A stretch of DNA of 56,526 nucleotides from Suilimivivens sp963618065 (GTDB lineage Bacteria; Bacillota; Clostridia; Lachnospirales; Lachnospiraceae), in contig CAVERH010000015.1 of the NCBI GenBank assembly GCA_963618065.1, positions 1 to 56,526 of the forward strand. Direction: 5' to 3'. Below are positions 41,323 through 50,317 of this stretch, piece by piece; the first letter of the stretch is position 1, and each line of letters starts with the position of its first letter. A program made the translations under genes and the position numbers. The notes beneath the pieces are model-generated. The model ran no database searches and was not told the origin of the DNA. It was given only the letters and a program-made list of their open reading frames with translations.

Positions 41323-42979
41323 AGGTGCTCACCCCTATCTTCATGTCCTTCTGGATCTGCGCGTCTGCCGCTTCTTCCTCTTTCGTTTCCTCGGCTTCTA
41401 TATCCATATCATCCTTGTCCCATTCTGTATCTCTTTCCCGGAATTCCAAAATGTCCGGTGGAATCTGAGACTTTAATTCTTCTGTAGCTTCCGATTCATC
41501 TATTTTTTCTACATCTTCTATATTTTGCGAATCCACTATTTCTTTTGAAGCTTCTATATCCTGCGAATTTTCATCCTTCTCTATATCATCCGTTAAATCC
41601 TGCAGCCGGATCAGGTCTGCTGCAATATGCTCTGCCAGAATCTGATAACCGTCCGGATTACAATGCACGCCATCCGGCATATAATTCGAAATCACTGCAG
41701 CATCATGGCTGTCCAGTAAATTCGAGTCATACAGGTCAATCACATCATATTCATATTCTTTTGCAAGTGCAATTATACTGTCCACAATAACACGCTGTGA
41801 CATTAGTTCCGAACGTTCCTTGCGCAGAATGTCATGTAGGACATTGGGAAGTGGCGTAATGAAAACGACCTCCGAATCAGGGTAATTTTCCTTTAAGCCC
41901 CGCATCAGTTCATTCAGATCTCCGATCAGGGTACGCGGCGAACGTTCTTCAAAATTCCCTACATTTTCCTTATGCAGACAAAAACCGTCATTCGTTCCTC
42001 CCATAACCAGAATCAGGTCTGTGTCCTTTGGAATCTCCATGTAACGTTCCACAAAAGCATTCTGCCAGTATCTTCCGATCGAGGATCCTCCGATGCCAAG
42101 ATTCACGACTTCCTTCACTCCCAGAATCTCTGCCAGCTTCGTCGGGTAAGAATACTGCTGATAATCCTCCATATTCTCAAGATTTGCTGCCTGTGTGATA
42201 CTGTCGCCCAGACAGGCAATCTTTTTATCCGAAACATCCAGAGTACTTTGTCCAATCACCGCCTGGTCTGCCTCATTCCACTCAATGGTTTCCATATAAG
42301 AGCTTTGTCCCAGTCTCCGTTCCCGAAGGGTCGGACGTACCAGAATATTACCGGAAACCGTGCTTAAAGAAATGCCACCCTCAGGAACACAATTCCCGGA
42401 AACCTGATTTTCCGAAACGGTGTTATCCGAAACACTGTTCCCGGAAATATCATTACCTGAGGCACCGTTTCCGGAAATATCATTATCAAAGACGCCATTC
42501 CCGGAAACTGCATTGCCGGAAATCATGTGATCGGAAAGATCACGCTCTGAACTATCATTACCTGACACAACGGCATGATCATTTTCAGACACATCTGCGA
42601 CCTGATCCTCTCCGGTGAGCATATCTTCCGAGACAGATTCCACATTCGAAGCATTCTCCTGTGAACCATTCTCCACAAAGCTATCGTCCCCGGTCGATGC
42701 AGTCAGGAACTCCTGCAGCACATCCCCATCCTCGTCTTCCAGATCACCCACTGCATATTCCTGAAGAAAGGTCTCTACCGCTGTCTCGTCCTGCGAAAGC
42801 TCTTCAATCTGTGTCCGCAGCTGTTCTGCCTGTGCCTGGTTCTGCGCGTATTGCTTCTGACACTGCTTTTCATATTTACTTTGTTCCAAATACTGTAAAA
42901 CCTTATCTGCCCCTACCGCAATAAGTAGTATCGCAGCCATGGCAATCATGGTGGCTAGAACTCTTCCGGCTGCCTTCAT
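41312..42979 (-). CDS. Membrane-anchored SGNH/GDSL hydrolase with Ser-Gly-Asn repeats
   Basis: 555 residues. An N-terminal membrane helix (about 5-25) and short coiled coil (about 33-65) precede a disordered, acidic Asn/Ser region. There, five-residue units of the type x-S-G-N-x recur about a dozen times (about 137-195). The hydrolase domain (about 230-450) has the four blocks: CLGDSITQ with the serine, GIGGSS, MGGTND and DGVHCNPDGY with the Asp-His pair. A C-terminal acidic tail follows. It probably acts outside the cell as an esterase or deacetylase on glycans or wall polymer. It occupies the yacP position between rlmB and sigH. Confidence 0.88.
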   Translation of the reverse strand: MKAAGRVLATMIAMAAILLIAVGADKVLQYLEQSKYEKQCQKQYAQNQAQAEQLRTQIEELSQDETAVETFLQEYAVGDLEDEDGDVLQEFLTASTGDDSFVENGSQENASNVESVSEDMLTGEDQVADVSENDHAVVSGNDSSERDLSDHMISGNAVSGNGVFDNDISGNGASGNDISGNSVSDNTVSENQVSGNCVPEGGISLSTVSGNILVRPTLRERRLGQSSYMETIEWNEADQAVIGQSTLDVSDKKIACLGDSITQAANLENMEDYQQYSYPTKLAEILGVKEVVNLGIGGSSIGRYWQNAFVERYMEIPKDTDLILVMGGTNDGFCLHKENVGNFEERSPRTLIGDLNELMRGLKENYPDSEVVFITPLPNVLHDILRKERSELMSQRVIVDSIIALAKEYEYDVIDLYDSNLLDSHDAAVISNYMPDGVHCNPDGYQILAEHIAADLIRLQDLTDDIEKDENSQDIEASKEIVDSQNIEDVEKIDESEATEELKSQIPPDILEFRERDTEWDKDDMDIEAEETKEEEAADAQIQKDMKIGVSTYGQ

Positions 42980-43036
42980 AATACCTTCCTATCTGTTTTG
43001 CAACAGCTTCCTATTCATTACAAATCTACATAGTAC

Positions 43037-43807
43037 TCATCTACTACTACCTGCGCAGGTTCTTTGCCGCACGATCTCATAAGCCAGAACACCGGCTGCT
43101 ACCGATGCATTCAGGGAATCAATGTCACCATGCATGGGGATGGAAGCCACCATATCGCACTTCTCCTTCACAAGACGTCCTACTCCGGATCCTTCATTGC
43201 CAATCACCAGCCCGATCGGTCCTGTCAGATTTAAGTCATACATCGTTTCTCCGCCCATATCCGCACAGACAAACCATAAGCCCTGCTGCTTTAGCTCTTC
43301 TATTGTCTGTGCCATATTCGTCACGCGGGCTACCTTCGTGTAGTTCAATGCTCCTGCCGAGGTTCTTGCTACCGTTGCCGTGAGTCCTACCGCACGGTTC
43401 TTCGGAATAATGACCCCATGCGCTCCGGCCAGGTTTGCCGTACGGATAATGGCGCCCAAATTGTGCGGATCCTCGATATTATCCAGCAGAAATAAGAAAG
43501 GAGGCTCGTTCTTTTCTTTCGCAAGCGCAAGCATGTCCTCTACCTCCGAGTATTCATAGGCTGCAATCGTTGCCACAACCCCCTGATGCTTGCCGGTTTC
43601 CGAAATCTGATCCAGACGCTCCTTCGAAACATATTTAATGACCACATCATGCTTTCTCGCTTCGCGCTTGATCGTCATGATCGGTCCGTCCTGACAGCCA
43701 TCCAGAATATAAAGCCGGTCAATGGACTGTCCGGAACGAAATGCTTCAATCACCACATTTCTTCCCTCTATAATAGATTCATTTATTTCTTTTCTGAATT
43801 CTTCCAT
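43037..43807 (-). CDS. rlmB: 23S rRNA (guanosine-2'-O)-methyltransferase RlmB
   Basis: 256 residues from the ATG at 43807 (AAAGGATC upstream); the longer frame to 43852 is rejected. SpoU/TrmH knot signatures: FLLDNIEDPHNLGAIIRTANLAGAHGVI, LVIGNEGSGVGRLVKEKCD and IPMHGDIDSLNASVAAGVLAYE. The N-terminal substrate domain contains EAFRSGQSIDRLYILDG. It methylates the 2'-OH of G2251 (E. coli numbering). It belongs to the cysS-mrnC-rlmB cluster. Confidence 0.95.
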   Translation of the reverse strand: MEEFRKEINESIIEGRNVVIEAFRSGQSIDRLYILDGCQDGPIMTIKREARKHDVVIKYVSKERLDQISETGKHQGVVATIAAYEYSEVEDMLALAKEKNEPPFLFLLDNIEDPHNLGAIIRTANLAGAHGVIIPKNRAVGLTATVARTSAGALNYTKVARVTNMAQTIEELKQQGLWFVCADMGGETMYDLNLTGPIGLVIGNEGSGVGRLVKEKCDMVASIPMHGDIDSLNASVAAGVLAYEIVRQRTCAGSSR

Positions 43808-43911
43808 GCTTTGATCCTTTCTCAGTTTCTTTGTGGAACACAATCCAACCATGCACAGTGTTACTATGCATTTTTCAGTTCTTTCTGAATTAGTATCCCT
43901 GCTCTGTCTGC

Positions 43912-44358
43912 TTAATTCATTTTCTGTGTTTCCAGGATATCCATGCCCTTTTGGATCAGCTGAAGTATCCTCTCCTCCTGCCCGGTAAGATACAGGTATC
44001 CCATCAGTGCCTCCAATGCCGTTGCTTTTTTATACTCTGCCATGGTCGCATGCCTGGCCTTGGTATATGGCTTTGCGTTGCGCCCCCGTCTTAAAATGAC
44101 CTGCTCTTCCTCCGTAAGCTCCGGTAACAGCGCATCCACTAAAAGAGCCTGCGCGGTCGCATTCACATAGCGGATCGTATAGTGATGAAGCTTATTTGCA
44201 GGCGCATTTCCCCGCATCACCACCACGGTCCGGATCACCAGATCATAAATGGAATCACCGATATAAGCAAGCGTAAGAGGTGAATATGTCCTGATATCCA
44301 CCTCTTTAGCCTCAAATGCTTCTCTTATCCTTTGTGCAAAGGTTAAGCCATTTTCCAT
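43912..44358 (-). CDS. mrnC: Mini-ribonuclease III
   Basis: 148 residues. An RNase III catalytic domain without a dsRNA-binding domain: LTLAYIGDSIYDLVIRTVVV with the metal-binding aspartate, RGRNAKPYTKARHATMAEYKKATALEALMGYLYL with the second acidic site. It matures 23S rRNA in Firmicutes. It overlaps the end of cysS by 16 bp, in the conserved cysS-mrnC arrangement. Confidence 0.96.
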   Translation of the reverse strand: MENGLTFAQRIREAFEAKEVDIRTYSPLTLAYIGDSIYDLVIRTVVVMRGNAPANKLHHYTIRYVNATAQALLVDALLPELTEEEQVILRRGRNAKPYTKARHATMAEYKKATALEALMGYLYLTGQEERILQLIQKGMDILETQKMN

Positions 44359-45764
44359 TTTACGCCCTCACGTGTATCTTCCAGAACGATGCCCTTTTGT
44401 AACAGCTCTTCACGAATCGCATCAGCCTTTGCAAAATCCTTTGCCTTCTTTGCTTCCTTACGTTCTGCAATCTTTTCCTCAATATAGCTTAAAAGCTCTT
44501 CATCCACATCATCCGCTTTCTCTTCTGCCTTTTCGCCATCAAAAAGGCCTAAGGAGAGCACCTCATCAAAGCTTGCAGCCAGCCTGCGCTTCGTTACATC
44601 GTTGCAGTCTGCCTTTAACAGATCATACAGCACGGTAATTGCCATGGATGTATTTAAATCGTTGCAAAGTGCATCTTCAAATTTACGACGGTATTCTGCG
44701 TAAACAGCCTCATCCACTTCTCCTTCCTCGGAAAGTCCGGCAAGCTTCTTAAGAAGCTTTTCATAAGCAGACTTTACATTGTCCATTACCTCATAAGAAA
44801 ATTCCAATGGCTTCCGGTAATGGGACTGTAAGCAGAACATACGGTAAACCAGCGGATTATAGCCCTTGCTTTCCAGTAAGGATACGGTCAGGAAGTCTCC
44901 CTTTGACTTGCTCATCTTACCGGACTTGTCATTCAGGTGATGTACATGGAACCAGTAGTTACACCATTTGTGTCCAAGGTAGGACTCACTCTGTGCAATC
45001 TCATTCGTATGATGCGGGAAAATGTTGTCCACGCCGCCGCAGTGGATGTCCATATATTCTCCAAGATGCTTCATACTGATGCAGGAGCATTCAATATGCC
45101 AGCCCGGATAACCAACGCCCCACGGGCTGTCCCACTTGAGTGCCTGATCTTCAAACTTGGATTTCGTAAACCATAAAACGAAGTCGTTCTTATTCTTCTT
45201 ATTTTCATCCTCGGTAACATCGTCACGCACACCGACTAAAAGCTCATTCTCGCTCTGGGTATTAAATACATAATATTCCTTAAGCTTCGAGGTATCAAAA
45301 TACACATTTCCTCCGGCTACATAGGCATAACCCTTCTCTAAAAGAACCTCGATCATATGGATAAACTCATTAATACAGTTCGTTGCAGGCTCCACAACAT
45401 CCGGCCGCTTGATATTCAGCTTCCTGCAGTCCTCAAAAAAAGCGTCGGTATAGAACTTCGCAATTTCCATGACCGTCTTATGCTCACGCTTCGCCCCGCT
45501 TAACATCTTATCTTCACCGGTATCGGCATCGGAAGAAAGATGGCCGACATCCGTGATATTCATAACCCTCTTTACATCATATCCCAGGTAACGGAGGGTC
45601 TTTTCCAGTACATCCTCCATGATGTAGCTGCGCAGATTTCCGATATGTGCAAAATGATACACGGTCGGTCCGCAGGTGTACATTGCAATTTTGCCATCCA
45701 CATTGGGAATCACGGTTTCTACTTTTTTCGTTAACGTGTTATAAAAGGAAAATCTATTCTCCAT
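44343..45764 (-). CDS. cysS: Cysteine-tRNA ligase
   Basis: 473 residues. Class I synthetase: CGPTVYHFAHIGNLRSYI (HIGN box, zinc cysteine) and KMSKSKGDF (KMSKS). The zinc site is completed by WHIECSC and the HHTNE region. It charges tRNA-Cys. It overlaps cysE by 11 bp, so cysE-cysS-mrnC form one coupled transcript behind the cysteine T-box. Confidence 0.97.
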   Translation of the reverse strand: MENRFSFYNTLTKKVETVIPNVDGKIAMYTCGPTVYHFAHIGNLRSYIMEDVLEKTLRYLGYDVKRVMNITDVGHLSSDADTGEDKMLSGAKREHKTVMEIAKFYTDAFFEDCRKLNIKRPDVVEPATNCINEFIHMIEVLLEKGYAYVAGGNVYFDTSKLKEYYVFNTQSENELLVGVRDDVTEDENKKNKNDFVLWFTKSKFEDQALKWDSPWGVGYPGWHIECSCISMKHLGEYMDIHCGGVDNIFPHHTNEIAQSESYLGHKWCNYWFHVHHLNDKSGKMSKSKGDFLTVSLLESKGYNPLVYRMFCLQSHYRKPLEFSYEVMDNVKSAYEKLLKKLAGLSEEGEVDEAVYAEYRRKFEDALCNDLNTSMAITVLYDLLKADCNDVTKRRLAASFDEVLSLGLFDGEKAEEKADDVDEELLSYIEEKIAERKEAKKAKDFAKADAIREELLQKGIVLEDTREGVKWKMA

Positions 45765-46413
45765 CTTTCCTCTCCTCCTTTAATTGTCTGAGTTCCATTT
45801 CCATCTGCTGCATCCTTTTACGCAGCATGGCCAGTTCTTCCTTTACCGGATCCGGCAAATGGATCTGGTCTAATTCCTCCTGTGGAAGTCTCTGGTTATT
45901 CCGCTTCACCACATGCCCCGGCACACCGACTACGGTGGAATTCGGCGGCACCTCTTCCAAAACGACCGATCCTGCTCCGATCTTGGAATTGTCCCCGATC
46001 GTAAAGGATCCCAGAATCTTGGCTCCCGCACTGATCATGACATTATTTCCAACGGTCGGATGCCGCTTTCCATGCTCCTTACCGGTTCCGCCAAGGGTTA
46101 CCCCCTGATACAGGGTCACATTGTCACCGATAATTGCTGTCTCTCCGATAATGACTCCGTTTCCGTGATCAATGAAAAATCCCTTGCCGATCTGTGCTCC
46201 CGGATGAATTTCAATTCCGGTCTTACGCACACCACGCTGGGAAATCCATCTTGCCCAGAAATAATGTCCCTTTTTATAAAGCCTGTGTGCCAGCCGGTAA
46301 TGCAGCATCACCTTAAAGCTTGGATACAGCAGCACCTCCATACTGGAATGAATGGCCGGATCCCGTTCTCTTATGATTCGGATTTCTTCTTTAATATTGC
46401 TGATCATCCCCAT
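45754..46413 (-). CDS. cysE: Serine O-acetyltransferase
   Basis: 219 residues. A left-handed beta-helix (hexapeptide repeats) with IHPGAQIGKGFFIDHGNGVIIGE, GVTLGGTGKEHGKRHPTVGNN and VPGHVVKRN. It makes O-acetylserine, the precursor of cysteine. The C-terminal 40 residues form a Gln/Glu/Leu-rich helix (LRKRMQQMEMELRQLKEE). It is the first gene after the T-box leader. Confidence 0.96.
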   Translation of the reverse strand: MGMISNIKEEIRIIRERDPAIHSSMEVLLYPSFKVMLHYRLAHRLYKKGHYFWARWISQRGVRKTGIEIHPGAQIGKGFFIDHGNGVIIGETAIIGDNVTLYQGVTLGGTGKEHGKRHPTVGNNVMISAGAKILGSFTIGDNSKIGAGSVVLEEVPPNSTVVGVPGHVVKRNNQRLPQEELDQIHLPDPVKEELAMLRKRMQQMEMELRQLKEERKDGE

Positions 46414-46440
46414 AACTGCTCCATTTCCTGTAAAATCCCA

Positions 46441-46486
46441 TAAAATAAGAAACGGAATATTCCATCTACAGAGACGAATTATTCCG
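46441..46486 (-). terminator. T-box-controlled terminator
   Basis: On the minus strand CGGAATAATTC pairs with GAATATTCCG (one bulge), followed by TTTCTTATTTTA. The 5' arm overlaps the T-box sequence, so binding of uncharged tRNA would block it. Confidence 0.8.
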
Positions 46487-46770
46487 CGGTTCCACTCTAC
46501 TTAAAGACGATGACGTCTTTCCCTTACGGTCGATAACGTGACCAGACGTGCCGGAATACGAATGCCCCCTCCTGCTTCTAAGCTCATAGCGGTACGGTCA
46601 TGCTCACCCGGCAGACTCCGGAGTGCACTTCCCACTCCCTGAAGTAAAAGCTGCTTACAGCCGATGACAGCTTCTCTCTGTTGCTCCTGGATAATGGTAC
46701 TCTTCTCCATCATAGTCGTTTTCTGTTTATTTCCTGCAACTGCTCCATATCTTTGCAGTTATCTTAACTA
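46441..46770 (-). promoter_or_regulatory. Cysteine-specific T-box leader of cysE-cysS
   Basis: The T-box core reads AGAGTGGAACCGCGG on the minus strand (about 46485-46499). A terminator follows it. A long stem I lies upstream. The specifier region GGGAAGTGCACTCC places TGC (Cys, minus-strand 46627-46625) at the expected bulge, followed by A. The codon agrees with the downstream cysE and cysS. It explains the 480-bp gap between cysE and ispF; a frame at 46501-46713 inside it is not a gene. Confidence 0.9.
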
Positions 46771-46776
46771 CTATAT

Positions 46777-46805
46777 AGCATATGCAACTTTTGAAATTTT
46801 GTCAA
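46777..46805 (-). promoter_or_regulatory. Promoter of the T-box operon
   Basis: TTGACA (46805-46800), 17-bp spacer, TATGCT (46782-46777) on the minus strand, just upstream of the T-box stem I. Confidence 0.75.
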
Positions 46806-46835
46806 CCATCTGTCCAGAAATGCTTGCGTTGCCTT

Positions 46836-46879
46836 ACACAGCCTGACAGTAAATATCTGACTGCCGTGTGAACAGTAAC
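46836..46879. repeat. Right-hand module of the GTTAC...GTAAC repeat family, copy 2
   Basis: ACACAGCCTGACAG...CTGCCGTGTGAACAGTAAC aligns with 15231-15273. Paired arms change together (CGCAGC/GCTGTGCG there, ACACAGC/GCCGTGT here). It lies just downstream of the ispF stop. Confidence 0.7.
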
Positions 46880-46892
46880 GTGTTGATGCCGA

Positions 46893-47435
46893 TTATAGTT
46901 TCTTAGGACATCCACCGCAGCCGGCACAGCCACTTAGCATCACATCCTCGCTCTGTAACCCGAATGGTGTTGTCAGCAGACAGATTGCCTGGGAAGAAAT
47001 TCCCTCCCCGCTTCCGGTAAATCCAAGGCCTTCTTCCGTTGTTGCCTTGACATTCACCTGGGACAGGTCAATATGAAGCGTGTCGGCAATATTCTTCCGC
47101 ATTGCATCAATATAAGGTCGCATCTTCGGTGCCTGTGCAATAATGGTCGCATCAATATTCTCAATGAGAAAATAATGCTCCTCTAAAAGCACTCCTACAT
47201 GCTTAAGCAGCTCTAAGGATGAAATACCTTTATAAGCAGGATCTGTGTCCGGAAAATGCTTACCGATATCTCCAAGCGCCGCTGCCCCAAGCAAAGCGTC
47301 CATAACAGCATGCAGGAGCACATCTGCATCCGAATGTCCGAGCAGTCCCTTTTCATACGGAATCTCGACACCACCAATAATCAGCTTCCGCCCTTCTGTC
47401 AGTTTATGCACATCATAACCCATACCGATTCTCAT
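46893..47435 (-). CDS. ispF: 2-C-methyl-D-erythritol 2,4-cyclodiphosphate synthase with Cys-rich tail
   Basis: 180 residues versus about 160 usual. Zinc and substrate motifs: GMGYDVHKL, LLGHSDADVLLHAVMDALLGAAALGDIGKHFPDTD, and TTEEGLGFTGSGEGIS. It catalyses the cyclisation step of the MEP isoprenoid pathway. The extra C-terminus ends SGCAGCGGCPKKL, with three cysteines in seven residues, a possible metal or disulfide site not needed for catalysis. It is the first gene of the ispF-to-sigH cluster but separated from cysE by the T-box. Confidence 0.95.
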   Translation of the reverse strand: MRIGMGYDVHKLTEGRKLIIGGVEIPYEKGLLGHSDADVLLHAVMDALLGAAALGDIGKHFPDTDPAYKGISSLELLKHVGVLLEEHYFLIENIDATIIAQAPKMRPYIDAMRKNIADTLHIDLSQVNVKATTEEGLGFTGSGEGISSQAICLLTTPFGLQSEDVMLSGCAGCGGCPKKL

Positions 47436-47556
47436 TTCGTTATTGTTTCCTCCTGTAAATCTCTTATTCGTAATTATTCAGTATCTTCATAGTTACCTTT
47501 ATTCATTCTCATCATCCCTTTTCACTCCTGAACAGGCTTCATCCGACTCACCTTCG

Positions 47557-47588
47557 GTTACTGTTCACTCGTAGCTCGTTCCAGTAAC
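47557..47588. repeat. Short inverted repeat of the GTTACTGTTCA family
   Basis: GTTACTG...CAGTAAC around TTCACTCGTAGCTCGTTC, nearly identical to 15133-15164. It lies in the 240-bp gap between divergent ispF and the DHH gene; a GTAATTATTCAG-like end is also present at about 47470. Confidence 0.75.
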
Positions 47589-47675
47589 GATTCATCAGGT
47601 GAACCTGTATTGATCATTTCCTTTTCGGTCTGTATATGATATGATAGAGTTATTCGAAGCTGATGGGAGATTCTT

Positions 47676-49178
47676 ATGCAATTACGTGATTTTTTATCCT
47701 ATGAAAAAATCTATATTCAATGCCATGACAGTCCGGATGCAGATGCATTAGCCTCCGGTTTTGGGTTGTACACTTATTTTCAAAGCCATGGAATTTCTAC
47801 ACATCTGATATATACCGGAAGATTCCGCATCCAGAAGACCAATCTGGTTCTGATGGTAGAGAAATTAAGCATTCCGATTGAATATGTTGAGGAAGGCTGC
47901 CTGCAGCTTACCGATGAGCTTCTTCTTACCGTAGACAGTCAGTATGGAGCCGGAAACATCACCAAAATCCCTGCGGAACACATCGGAATCATCGATCATC
48001 ATCAGATCGAAGTCCGGGACATTCCGGATTCTCTGATCTTAAGTGATTTCGGAAGCTGTTCGACGGTAGTCTGGAAGCTTCTTCGTGAAGAGCAGCTCGA
48101 TCCCAATGAATTTCCTGATCTGGCTACTGCCCTTTATTATGGACTTTACAGTGATACCCAGCAATTTACGGAGGTTCATAATCCGGCAGACAGGGATATG
48201 CACGATGCATTAAAATACCGTAACAGTATCTTTTCTTTGTTAAAAAACTCCAACATTTCCTCTAGTGAGCTGGAAATTGCCGCAATTGCAATTCTTCGGG
48301 CTGTTCACAACAAGGAAAACGGCTATTCCCTGATCAAGGCTGAGCCCTGTGATCCAAACATTCTGGGACTGATCAGTGATCTCTGTATTCAAGTCGACAG
48401 TGCCAACGTCTGCGTTGTTTACAACGAACTCCCTGACGGAATGAAATTCTCAGTCCGCAGCTGTACCAGGGAAGCCCAGGCCTGCGATCTGGCTGCTTAT
48501 CTTGCAAAGGGCATCGGATCCGGCGGCGGTCATCTGGAAAAGTCAGGTGGATTTATTAACCGTTGGCTATATGAAGACAGCTATGGAGATCTGCACACAG
48601 AGGATTATTTTTCCACGCGGATCCAGCATTATCTCAGCAGCTTTGACATTCTGGATGCCAGAACAAGCCACGTTGATCGTTCCCGCATGAAAACCTATCG
48701 TCGTAAGCGGCTTCCGATCGGTTATGTTCTGCCTGCACAGCTTCTCCCTGTCTCAACTCCGATTACGATCCGTACAATCAAAGGAGATCTCGATCTGGTT
48801 CTCACAGAGCAGACCTGTATTATGGTCGATCTTCAGGGAAAGGTATCTGTAAAATCCCGGAAGGAATTCCTTGAACACTATCTGCCCACCCGGGATGCTT
48901 ACCACCCTAAGGCCGTTTATCTTCCAACTATAAGGAATCGTCTGACCGGCACGCAGATCCGTTTATCCGACTGCATCTGCTCCTGTATTCCCTTAGAGAA
49001 TACCTTCGTCCATGCCCGTCCGCTTGAGAGAGCCTGTAAAGTATTCCCTCTGTGGGATGAGGAGAGATATCTGCTCGGTAATATTGGAGATTATCTTGCC
49101 CTTCATAAGGACAGCTCCAATGATCTGTTTATTGTGGAAAAGGAAGTTTTTGAACAGACCTATGAATTAGTTCTCTAA
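47676..49178 (+). CDS. DHH/DHHA1 phosphoesterase with extra C-terminal domain
   Basis: 500 residues, with GGGAG upstream of the ATG. DHH domain: CHDSPDADALASG, TVDSQYGAG, IIDHHQIE (the DHH motif) and YYGLYSDTQQF. DHHA1 domain: FSVRSCTREAQACDLAAYLAKGIGSGGGHLEKSGG. This is the NrnA-like oligoribonuclease/pAp or c-di-nucleotide phosphodiesterase pattern. About 165 further residues follow (GYVLPAQLLPVSTPITIRTIKG to the end, with GNIGDYLALHKDSSNDLFIVEKEVF), a beta-rich domain I cannot name. The 3' end overlaps the convergent TlpA-like gene by 12 bp. Confidence 0.85.
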   Translation: MQLRDFLSYEKIYIQCHDSPDADALASGFGLYTYFQSHGISTHLIYTGRFRIQKTNLVLMVEKLSIPIEYVEEGCLQLTDELLLTVDSQYGAGNITKIPAEHIGIIDHHQIEVRDIPDSLILSDFGSCSTVVWKLLREEQLDPNEFPDLATALYYGLYSDTQQFTEVHNPADRDMHDALKYRNSIFSLLKNSNISSSELEIAAIAILRAVHNKENGYSLIKAEPCDPNILGLISDLCIQVDSANVCVVYNELPDGMKFSVRSCTREAQACDLAAYLAKGIGSGGGHLEKSGGFINRWLYEDSYGDLHTEDYFSTRIQHYLSSFDILDARTSHVDRSRMKTYRRKRLPIGYVLPAQLLPVSTPITIRTIKGDLDLVLTEQTCIMVDLQGKVSVKSRKEFLEHYLPTRDAYHPKAVYLPTIRNRLTGTQIRLSDCICSCIPLENTFVHARPLERACKVFPLWDEERYLLGNIGDYLALHKDSSNDLFIVEKEVFEQTYELVL

Positions 49179-50291
49179 CGCTTCCTGTATCCATTTTGCA
49201 TAATTTTCCTTCGTATCAGCGCCAACCTTAGGTCTGCATACAATGGTTCCGTTCCGGTCAACCAGATAGCTGGTAGGCGTACCTGTGACCTTAAAGATCT
49301 GATCAAGCTCATCGGTTCCTAAAAGAACCGGCAAGGTCACTCCCTGCGTCTCCATAATATCATGAGCCTCTTCTACAGCATCCTCATCCTGCAGATCCCG
49401 GACATCATTCAGAAGCGTGATGATCTGTACATTGTCTAATTCATCATTGAGCTCCTGCAGCTGTGGCATCTCCGCAATACAATAAGAGCAGGTCAGTCCC
49501 CAGACATTAACCATCGTCAGCTCTGCATTTCCGAACACGGATTCATCCACTGTATTGCCATCATAATCTACCGTCTGGAAGGTCACGCCTGTTGTACTCT
49601 CATACTCTGTATAATCAAGCTGGGTTCGCTGCTGTTCCCATTCACCCTGTAAGGCAGCCATAATCGTCTTCGTTTCCGCACTTGCATGCTCCGCGACCGC
49701 TGCCCCTGTGCTTTCATCACTGTCTATCTGATACATCGTCAATCCGCTTTCTGTCTGAAAAGCTGTTAATGTATAACCATCTCCATACTGATCCACGATC
49801 TTCTGCAGATCCTCCTTAGCCAGATCCTGACGGACAGAAAAGATGATGGACGGTGAAGAATAAATGGATTGGTAAGATACCATCTCCTCATAGGTTGCAT
49901 TTTCCGGTTCAAAATCATCCGGATAATCCTCCAATACTGCATAAAATGTCACACCGCAGACTCCCTGCTCATCATCCAGGACAAAGCCGGAGGGCTCCAC
50001 AAGTCCATTCTCAGCCTGTGCACAGGAGTTGAAGTTTCCAATCCACTGGCGCACTGTAATGCCTGTAGCATCATCCACAGCCACAGAACTCTCCTGACTA
50101 TCCTCTGTTTTTGTCTGTTCCGATGTACTCTCTGTCACGCTGCTCTGCTCCGTGTTCTCCAATGCACTGCTCTGCTCCGGATTCTCCAATGTTCTGCTCA
50201 GCTCTGCATTCTGTACCGCGCTGCAGGAAATTAAGAGTGCGCCGGTCAATACGGCAATTAAAACAAAACTCATTACTTTCATTTTTTTCAT
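49167..50291 (-). CDS. TlpA/ResA-like thiol-disulfide lipoprotein
   Basis: 374 residues. Lipoprotein signal (MKKMKVMSFVLIAVLTGALL, lipobox LISC). Next come a Ser/Glu/Thr-rich linker with three near repeats (LENPEQSSALENTEQSSVTES), a middle domain of about 150 residues, and a thioredoxin-like C-terminal domain (about 245-374) with active-site CSYC and cis-proline segment VTGTPTSYLV. It acts outside the membrane on disulfides or electron acceptors. It lies 26 bp after the 4Fe-4S membrane protein gene in one operon. Confidence 0.9.
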   Translation of the reverse strand: MKKMKVMSFVLIAVLTGALLISCSAVQNAELSRTLENPEQSSALENTEQSSVTESTSEQTKTEDSQESSVAVDDATGITVRQWIGNFNSCAQAENGLVEPSGFVLDDEQGVCGVTFYAVLEDYPDDFEPENATYEEMVSYQSIYSSPSIIFSVRQDLAKEDLQKIVDQYGDGYTLTAFQTESGLTMYQIDSDESTGAAVAEHASAETKTIMAALQGEWEQQRTQLDYTEYESTTGVTFQTVDYDGNTVDESVFGNAELTMVNVWGLTCSYCIAEMPQLQELNDELDNVQIITLLNDVRDLQDEDAVEEAHDIMETQGVTLPVLLGTDELDQIFKVTGTPTSYLVDRNGTIVCRPKVGADTKENYAKWIQEALEN

Positions 50292-50317
50292 ATTATGATC
50301 TTTCTCCCTTACTATTT

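Noticed and set aside
46501..46713. 70-residue frame upstream of cysE
   Set aside because: It lies inside the T-box leader stem I and overlaps the specifier.
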